From: Chloracidobacterium sp. UBA7659 | Lineage (GTDB): Bacteria > Acidobacteriota > Blastocatellia > Pyrinomonadales > Pyrinomonadaceae | Length of the DNA: 5,705 nt | Assembly: GCA_002483395.1 (NCBI GenBank) | Contig: DLHV01000070.1 | Location: forward strand, 17,172-22,876 | Direction of reading: 5' to 3' | In this document: positions 1 through 3,467 of the stretch, one piece after another | Layout of the letters: each line of letters opens with the position of its first letter | Position numbering within the stretch: position 1 is the stretch's first letter | Notes under the pieces: generated by a model | The model's input: the letters and a program-made list of their open reading frames with translations, nothing else | The model's database searches: none | Told to the model about the DNA's origin: nothing | Translations under genes and position numbers: made by a program

Positions 1-181
1 GATCGTTGGCGGGGCCAAAGACGTAAAGATCGGCAACGGCTGCTCAACACTTTCCGCGATTATTGTCGGCCACGGCAAAGACGATAAGATTATTGTTTTC
101 AAGAAGAAACGCCGCAAACAGTACAAACGCAAACAAGGCCACCGTCAGGGATTTACGGAGATAAAGATCGAGAAGATTTAG
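1..181 (+). CDS. rplU: 50S ribosomal protein L21, C-terminal part (5' end outside window)
   Basis: The first 181 bases read as 59 residues ending in a TAG stop. They match the C-terminal half of ribosomal protein L21, which binds 23S rRNA in the large subunit. Visible family features are the [20 protein letters not shown] block and the terminal IKIEKI. The basic block is the rRNA-contacting part of the protein. The start and N-terminal domain lie upstream of the window. The gene is followed 67 bases later by rpmA in the same direction, which is the standard rplU-rpmA order in bacteria and supports the call. Nothing in the readable part suggests damage. The identification is essentially certain from motif and context. 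Confidence 0.97.
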   Translation, partial: IVGGAKDVKIGNGCSTLSAIIVGHGKDDKIIVFKKKRRKQYKRKQGHRQGFTEIKIEKI

Positions 182-239
182 TGATGAGTGATAAGTGATT
201 AACTAAGAAGGCTTTTCACTTATCATTCATCACTCATCA
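182..239. repeat. Heptad-built inverted repeat between rplU and rpmA
   Basis: The rplU-rpmA spacer is almost entirely an imperfect inverted repeat. Bases 189-198 (TGATAAGTGA) pair perfectly with 216-225, and 182-188 (TGATGAG) pair with 233-239. The right arm has 7 extra bases (226-232). Read as heptads, the left arm is TGATGAG-TGATAAG-TGA. The complement of the right arm is TGATGAG-TGATGAA-TGATAAG-TGA, so the arms differ by exactly one heptad. Heptanucleotide tandem repeats of this general kind are known as dispersed intergenic elements (STRR) in cyanobacteria; membership in any such family is not shown here. The right arm ends 9 bases before the rpmA start, so the hairpin could affect rpmA translation. 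It lacks the GC-rich stem and T-run of an intrinsic terminator. Confidence 0.75.
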
Positions 240-248
240 TTAAAAGAT

Positions 249-527
249 ATGGCACACAAGAAAGGGGTAGGTTCATCCAGAAACGGCCGCGATTCGAATG
301 CTCAGCGGCTCGGACTCAAGAAATTCGGCGGCGAGAAGGTCCTCGGCGGCAATATTTTGGCTCGTCAGCGCGGGACAAAATGGAAACCCGGCAACAACGT
401 CGGCCGCGGCAAAGACGATACTTTGTTTGCTTTGATCGAGGGTTTCGTGAAATTCGAAGACAAGGGTCAGAAGGGCAAATTCATCAGCGTATATGCCGAG
501 TCTCCTGTAACTGGCGAAGCCACATAA
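249..527 (+). CDS. rpmA: 50S ribosomal protein L27
   Basis: This is a complete 92-residue L27, a large-subunit protein whose N-terminal tail reaches the peptidyl-transferase centre. The N-terminus [20 protein letters not shown] is the family signature, followed by LGLKKFGGE, the [11 protein letters not shown] block and the [11 protein letters not shown] segment. The length is normal for the family (about 85-95). The start is fixed by the conserved MAHKKG. There is no N-terminal extension of the kind cleaved by Prp protease in Firmicutes. The Shine-Dalgarno is weak (only AAAAGAT just before ATG), and the upstream spacer is filled by an inverted repeat, so translation may depend on coupling to rplU or on opening of that hairpin. 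Two in-frame TAA stops lie in tandem at 525-530, followed shortly by a terminator. Confidence 0.98.
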   Translation: MAHKKGVGSSRNGRDSNAQRLGLKKFGGEKVLGGNILARQRGTKWKPGNNVGRGKDDTLFALIEGFVKFEDKGQKGKFISVYAESPVTGEAT

Positions 528-551
528 TAAAAACTGGAAGTAAACTTCGAT

Positions 552-593
552 GCCCGCGAAGAGCCCAACGCTCTGCACTTCGCGGGCGTTTTT
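552..593 (+). terminator. Intrinsic terminator of the rplU-rpmA unit
   Basis: A perfect 10-bp GC-rich stem pairs GCCCGCGAAG (552-561, with G at 552 facing C at 587 through a one-base offset) with CTTCGCGGGC (578-587). A small inner stem, GAGC/GCTC, can form inside the loop. A GTTTTT tract follows at 588-593. It lies 22 bases after the second rpmA stop codon. Stem, loop and T-run together are textbook Rho-independent termination on the plus strand. Confidence 0.88.
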
Positions 594-609
594 ATCGAAA
601 ATTCACGGC

Positions 610-615
610 TATACT
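610..615 (+). promoter_or_regulatory. Possible -10 box (TATACT) before the small gene at 643
   Basis: TATACT differs from the sigma-70 -10 consensus by one base. It sits between the rpmA terminator and the small reading frame starting around 643, where a new promoter would be expected. No convincing -35 box is found 16-18 bases upstream, because that interval is the T-tract of the terminator. If used, transcription would start near 621, only about 20 bases before the candidate GTG start. Weak support. Confidence 0.25.
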
Positions 616-642
616 AGGCAAAATCGAGTACAATGGCGCTTA

Positions 643-907
643 GTGAAACCCGGAGAAGAACTTATCGTCCATGGCCTGGCGGATCTAGCCGCCGGACATG
701 AGATTGTACCATCCCTGCTGGTTTCGATAGGAGCTCCTCGTCTTCGCAGAGCATGTTTGTCGGTTCCGGATACAATCTTTGAGAACCCGGAGCATCGGCT
801 CTACAAATTGCTCGCGTCGGAGAACGGTGACGTGGCTCATTCTAAATACAACTCAATTCATCAGACGACTGGTAAGTTACGAACGCGCAGCCGAATGCGT
901 GACTTAG
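643..907 (+). pseudogene. Small gene of unknown function, apparently frameshifted near the 3' end
   Basis: From a GTG at 643 the frame reads VKPGEELIVHGLADLAAGHE, then PSLLVSIGAPRLRR, then NPEHRLYKLLASENGD and AHSKYN, which looks like genuine protein: amphipathic leucine-rich helices and balanced composition. After YN (852) the frame loses that character and runs to a stop at 912. Switching by one base gives IRRLVSYERAAECVT, ending in TAG at 905-907. The total of 265 bases is one more than a multiple of three, so a single inserted base between 853 and 859 would restore an 87-residue protein. I do not recognise the family firmly. The start is uncertain: there is no clear Shine-Dalgarno, and an ATG at 633 is in another frame that closes quickly. 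The gene converges on the minus-strand LysM gene. A sequencing error is an alternative to real decay. Confidence 0.5.
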
Positions 908-920
908 GATGACGAGACCG

Positions 921-953
921 AAAAATACCGGAAGGAAACGAGTTCACTTCCGG
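921..953 (-). terminator. Intrinsic terminator after the LysM-hydrolase gene
   Basis: CCGGAAG (928-934) pairs with CTTCCGG (947-953), and GAA (935-937) continues the stem with TTC (943-945) past one bulged A, leaving a five-base loop. Read on the minus strand, the stem is followed by ATTTTT (926-921). It lies 29 bases beyond the stop codon of the minus-strand gene ending at 983. The T-run is on one side only, so it serves the minus strand and not the small plus-strand gene that ends just before it. Confidence 0.75.
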
Positions 954-982
954 GTTCGAGTAAGAATGCGTCTTTGGATTTA

Positions 983-1948
983 TTACGGAATGATTAGCCG
1001 TTGTCCGGGTTTGATAATGTCGGGATTTGGTCCAATCAGTTTGTAATTGTCAGGTTGTTCGTGGATGATCTTGTATTTCATCGCATCACCATAATATCTC
1101 AAGGCAATCTTTGAAAGCCAATCGCCGGGTTTAACGACGTAGTAGCGCTTGGCTCCGCCCGTTGGCGGAAGGCTCCCGCCGCCGACCGGCGTAACCTGAA
1201 AGTCGGGAACACGGCTGCCCTCTCGCTGCATACGCTGCAAGCACTCCTGGATGATCCGGCGGAACTCGCTAAATGTATAGGTTCGTACCCGCTCGAATGT
1301 ATCCCTGTCCTTGCTGGCGGTGACGGCGGTCATGTAGTCGGGAAACCCTTCGTCGATAAAGCCTCCATTCGGCGGATCGGGCCAAAGAGTGCCACCTATG
1401 GCGGCGTGCGTGCCGAAGAACGGTATCGGGCCTGGCCCCTTGGTTTTAGACCAGTTCTCTCGCCTCGTACCACAATTTCCAAATGATTCTCGCGACTTGG
1501 CCGACGGATCGCGGACAACGTGGATGACGTTCCTCACGTTATCCGCGATTGGTGTGTTGTTGAAAACATCGCCGACTCCGAACGACCTATCCACCGGATC
1601 GAAGAGCAAAAGGCATTCGACCGGGACTGCATAGTCCTTCAGCCACTTGCAGACCTCGATCACCGCGGCAGCACCGCGGCTGTAACCGGAAAGAAATACA
1701 GCCTTTCCGTGGACGGGGCCGCGTTGATACGGCCCCCATTGCGACACCACAAAGTCTTTTATTGCCCGGGCCTGATGTTCCGTCGATATATCTTGCCTCG
1801 TGTCCAGTGCGTTCGGTCCGCGTTTGTAGGCGGCCGGGCCGTGACTCCAAGTTCGATAAAGCGTGTGGACGTTGCTGTTAAGAAACGTCTTCTTATAGTC
1901 CTCGTCGTTTTCTACGCTGGTCCCATCTACACCGCCAAAAATAATCAT
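983..1948 (-). CDS. DUF2235/Tle1-like alpha/beta-hydrolase with C-terminal LysM domain
   Basis: This 321-residue protein has two parts. Residues 1-240 resemble the DUF2235 alpha/beta-hydrolase family, which includes type VI secretion phospholipase effectors of the Tle1 group. Matching features are the opening strand with VDGT (7-10), SNVHTLY (25-31), the nucleophile elbow GYSRGA (88-93, Ser90 in GxSxG), LLLFDPVD (113-120, Asp117 or Asp120 as acid) and FFGTHAAIGG (177-186, His181, like the family's G-x-H-S-D-V-G-G). A Gly/Pro linker (254-266) leads to a LysM domain at about 268-320 (YYVVKPGDWLSKIA ... IIKPGQRLIIP), a module that binds peptidoglycan or occurs in phage-tail-like baseplates. There is no signal peptide; the protein begins directly with the first core strand, so any export would need a specialised route. 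The start is well supported by AAAAGGAG 9 bases upstream. Substrate is unknown; a lipid ester is inferred from the family. A decayed paralogue lies just upstream. Confidence 0.85.
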   Translation of the reverse strand: MIIFGGVDGTSVENDEDYKKTFLNSNVHTLYRTWSHGPAAYKRGPNALDTRQDISTEHQARAIKDFVVSQWGPYQRGPVHGKAVFLSGYSRGAAAVIEVCKWLKDYAVPVECLLLFDPVDRSFGVGDVFNNTPIADNVRNVIHVVRDPSAKSRESFGNCGTRRENWSKTKGPGPIPFFGTHAAIGGTLWPDPPNGGFIDEGFPDYMTAVTASKDRDTFERVRTYTFSEFRRIIQECLQRMQREGSRVPDFQVTPVGGGSLPPTGGAKRYYVVKPGDWLSKIALRYYGDAMKYKIIHEQPDNYKLIGPNPDIIKPGQRLIIP

Positions 1949-2004
1949 TTTTCGTCTCTCCTTTTAAGCATATCTTTCATTTATTCTCATCCGGCATTAT
2001 TGCC

Positions 2005-2042
2005 TTTTTTCAAGTATTCAGACGACGCAATTCTTGAAAAAG
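2005..2042. repeat. Imperfect 14-bp dyad upstream of the LysM-hydrolase gene
   Basis: Bases 2005-2018 pair with 2029-2042: TTTTTCAAG against CTTGAAAAA without mismatch, one T-T mismatch at 2015/2032, then ATT against AAT, around a 10-base loop. It sits about 60-95 bases upstream of the hydrolase start codon, in an AT-rich spacer (1949-2104) between that gene and the decayed copy. The low GC content argues against a terminator. An operator or an RNA leader hairpin are both possible. I found no convincing -35/-10 pair in this spacer. Confidence 0.4.
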
Positions 2043-2104
2043 TCGAACGATTTTAGATAAAACTTTTATTAAAAAATTTTTCTATTTAGTTGTGCAAAAA
2101 CAAC

Positions 2105-2308
2105 TTACGAGCTTCGTCTTACAGGTTTAGCTGTTGCGTCTCTCGACCACATGTATCGCCTGTCAGACGTTGTCGGCGATCGACACAATGTGGCTCCACG
2201 GTTGTAGCCGGCAAGGAACACCGTAGTCCCATCGTTCTCTATGCTTGTTCCATCGACCCCGCCGAATATCAACATTGGTTTTCTTGACCTAACTTCTCTC
2301 CCAAGCAA
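2105..2308 (-). pseudogene. Decayed, internally deleted paralogue of the downstream hydrolase gene
   Basis: A 67-codon frame contains pieces of the intact hydrolase in order. From the ATG at 2275 it reads MLIFGGVDGTSIEND, matching intact residues 1-15 (MIIFGGVDGTSVEND). It then jumps directly to VFLAGYNRGA (2221-2192), matching VFLSGYSRGA at intact 84-93, so about 66 residues are missing and the nucleophile Ser is Asn. A third block at 2183-2126, one frame over, reads SIADNV, stop (TGA at 2165-2163), QAIHVV, matching IADNVRNVIHVV of the intact protein. A one-base insertion then returns to the first frame with RDATAKP, matching RDPSAKS. The leader also resembles that of the intact gene (GCTT ... 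GAGAGA ... GAAAA). No LysM part remains. It starts just after the lipoprotein gene ending at 2322. With no triad it cannot be an active hydrolase. Confidence 0.8.
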
Positions 2309-2321
2309 CTCCCGCCTGCTC

Positions 2322-2774
2322 CTAAAGCTTCTCGATCTTCCAAACGTTCACCTTGCACTTGTCCTTTTCGCTCAACTCGACCGGCCCCGTGAGCTGTGTC
2401 ATATCGCTTGCCACGACGGTTTTGTTGTCGTCTGTGTAGGCAACAAGATCGTTCCAGGTGTAATTATCCGGCAGCATCTTGATCTTGTTCGGGCGCGGGT
2501 CAACCGTTCCCGACATATTGACGAAAACGGCGTCGCCCGTCGCGTCCTGTTTTGTCATAAGTATCAGTTTGTAATTAATCCCGGCTCCCTGGCCGCCGCG
2601 CGTGTACTTGGTAACTTCCATCGACTTGGGCAGCGAGAAATAGCCTTTGATGGTCACGTTCGTGCCTTCGGGCTGTGAGCAGACGTCCTTAACTTCGACC
2701 GCGACGGGCGGCGTTTCACCGCAGCCGAAACTGCCGAGCATAACCGCAAATAACGTTATTTTGAGTTTCCACAT
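2322..2774 (-). CDS. Predicted lipoprotein, OB-fold-like, function unknown
   Basis: This is a 150-residue protein with a short basic start (MWKLK), a hydrophobic stretch (residues 6-16) and Cys18 in LGSFGC, which resembles a lipobox although Phe at -2 and Ser at -3 are not ideal. It would be a periplasm-facing lipid-anchored protein. The mature part begins with VEVKDVCSQPEGTNVTIKGYF (26-46, key residues Cys32, Gly37 and Gly44) and ends with LTGPVEL ... CKVNVWKIEKL (128-150), a beta-rich pattern reminiscent of small OB-fold envelope proteins. Cys32 and Cys140 could form a disulfide. No catalytic motif is evident. The start is supported by CAGGAGA about 10 bases upstream. It is 77 bases downstream of the hexapeptide-repeat gene and 13-46 bases upstream of the decayed hydrolase copy, all co-directional, so co-transcription is likely. 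An immunity or chaperone role for the hydrolase is conceivable but unproven. Confidence 0.75.
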   Translation of the reverse strand: MWKLKITLFAVMLGSFGCGETPPVAVEVKDVCSQPEGTNVTIKGYFSLPKSMEVTKYTRGGQGAGINYKLILMTKQDATGDAVFVNMSGTVDPRPNKIKMLPDNYTWNDLVAYTDDNKTVVASDMTQLTGPVELSEKDKCKVNVWKIEKL

Positions 2775-2810
2775 AACGTGTTTGTCTCCTGTAATGTTGG
2801 GTCAACGAGC

Positions 2811-2834
2811 AACAAAGGGCCTTGCCCTGTTGTT
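2811..2834. repeat. Small hairpin between the repeat-protein and lipoprotein genes
   Basis: AACAAAGGGC (2811-2820) pairs with GCCCTGTTGTT (2824-2834) with one bulged G (2829) and a 3-base loop. It begins 17 bases beyond the stop of the gene ending at 2852. On the minus strand no T-run follows, so it is at best a partial attenuator or a transcript-stabilising stem rather than a full terminator. Confidence 0.4.
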
Positions 2835-2851
2835 CTTAAATTGAAAATGGC

Positions 2852-3313
2852 CTAGTTCCCGCGTCTTCGCGGCTTTTTCCGCCGTTCGCCGTCGATGCCG
2901 TCATACTTTGCTTTGGTCGGCGTTCTCGTTCGCGGCTGCCCGGTCACCGTCATGTTAGTATTCGTTAGCGTCTCATTGTTATTTACGGTTTCCGTCCGAG
3001 CAGCTCCCGGTTCCGGCGATTGCACCGGTTTCGGTGATTGAATCGGTTTCGGCGATTGGATAGGTCTCGGCGATTGGATCGGCCTTGGGGACTGAATGGT
3101 ATTTGGTCTGGCACTTCTTTGATTTGACTGGATCGTACTCGGTGACTGTATTGGCCGAGGGCTTTGGATCGTTTTCGGTTTTATTATTTTCTTTGGGGTC
3201 GGCAACGGTGCCTCTACCGAATAGTCTTCCGCGGCGATCGGTTGGGATACGATAATTCCGGCCGATAACCATATCAAGACCGCAAAAATAATCGAAAAAT
3301 TTAACTTATTCAT
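2852..3313 (-). CDS. Secreted protein with nine (R/K)PIQSP-type hexapeptide repeats
   Basis: This 153-residue protein has a predicted signal peptide at residues 1-28 (basic MNKLNFS, hydrophobic core IIFAVLIWLSAGIIV, cleavage after PIAA). The mature part has a short Pro-rich lead-in, then residues 47-100, which are nine consecutive six-residue units: KTIQSP, RPIQSP, STIQSN, QRSARP (degenerate), NTIQSP, RPIQSP, RPIQSP, KPIQSP, KPVQSP. An Asn/Thr-rich stretch follows (110-123, NNNETLTNTNMT) and then a very basic tail (KKPRRRGN). No folded domain is apparent. The array looks like an extended, positively charged, polyproline-type spacer that could span or bind the cell wall or outer envelope. The start is firm: TAAAGGAG lies 9 bases upstream (3323-3330). 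It is the first gene of the minus-strand run and is divergent from the winged-helix regulator. I do not recognise a named family. Confidence 0.78.
   Translation of the reverse strand: MNKLNFSIIFAVLIWLSAGIIVSQPIAAEDYSVEAPLPTPKKIIKPKTIQSPRPIQSPSTIQSNQRSARPNTIQSPRPIQSPRPIQSPKPIQSPKPVQSPEPGAARTETVNNNETLTNTNMTVTGQPRTRTPTKAKYDGIDGERRKKPRRRGN
3014..3175 (-). repeat. 18-bp in-frame tandem repeat array (9 units) inside the secreted protein gene
   Basis: The 162 bases encode nine units of exactly 18 bases with no change of phase. The units nearest 3014-3085 are most alike on the plus strand (CGGCGATTGGATCGGTTTC-like, varying at wobble bases). Those toward 3175 are more diverged, including one unit (QRSARP) that has lost the IQSP core but kept the length. 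The pattern fits expansion by slippage or unequal recombination, with selection for the reading frame. Confidence 0.85.
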
Positions 3314-3344
3314 TCTTTTTCACTCCTTTAGCATTTTGTTGTAG

Positions 3345-3416
3345 AATTCGGCATCGACAATTTTTGCGACCGCCGTGCCGGATATGACCGAAAGAGTAGA
3401 ATAGCTTTGCCGAATT
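3345..3416. promoter_or_regulatory. Perfect 9-bp inverted repeat in the divergent promoter region
   Basis: AATTCGGCA (3345-3353) is repeated inverted as TGCCGAATT (3408-3416). The arm centres are 63 bases apart, about six helical turns, in the 154-base spacer between the minus-strand repeat protein and the plus-strand winged-helix protein. One arm lies close to the ribosome-binding site of the minus gene and the other just upstream of the regulator start. Such paired sites suit a DNA-looping or divergent operator, and the adjacent regulator is the natural candidate to bind it. A TAGAAT at 3397-3402 could be a plus-strand -10 box (a poor GTGCCG -35 lies 16 bases before it). Binding is inferred from position only. 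Confidence 0.4.
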
Positions 3417-3467
3417 TGTCCTCATAGTTTGACTCAAAAAATTCTCAAAGTTATTCTCAAAACGCCT

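Noticed and set aside
550..642. ATG at 550 as the start of the small gene that runs past 643
   Set aside because: This ATG lies at the foot of the rpmA terminator and the residues up to 642 are just the terminator hairpin and T-run read as protein. The protein-like part begins around the GTG at 643.
1993..2010. GGCATTATTGCC followed by six T as a plus-strand terminator
   Set aside because: The stem is only four base pairs and no plus-strand gene reads into it.
1520..2056. 178-codon plus-strand reading frame opposite the hydrolase gene
   Set aside because: It is antisense to the hydrolase, whose domains, triad and Shine-Dalgarno are clear. The antisense translation has no recognisable motif and no ribosome-binding site.
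2241..2678. 145-codon plus-strand frame opposite the lipoprotein gene
   Set aside because: The minus strand carries a signal sequence, lipobox-like cysteine and Shine-Dalgarno. The plus frame is a by-product of its codon use.
3014..3175. CRISPR array
   Set aside because: The repeats are contiguous 18-base units without unique spacers, in frame, and encode a hexapeptide.
2979..3272. 97-codon minus-strand frame overlapping the hexapeptide-repeat gene
   Set aside because: It is the same repeat array in another phase (ETYPIAETDSITETG-like repeats). The other frame has the signal peptide, the start with AAAGGAG and the exact (R/K)PIQSP period.
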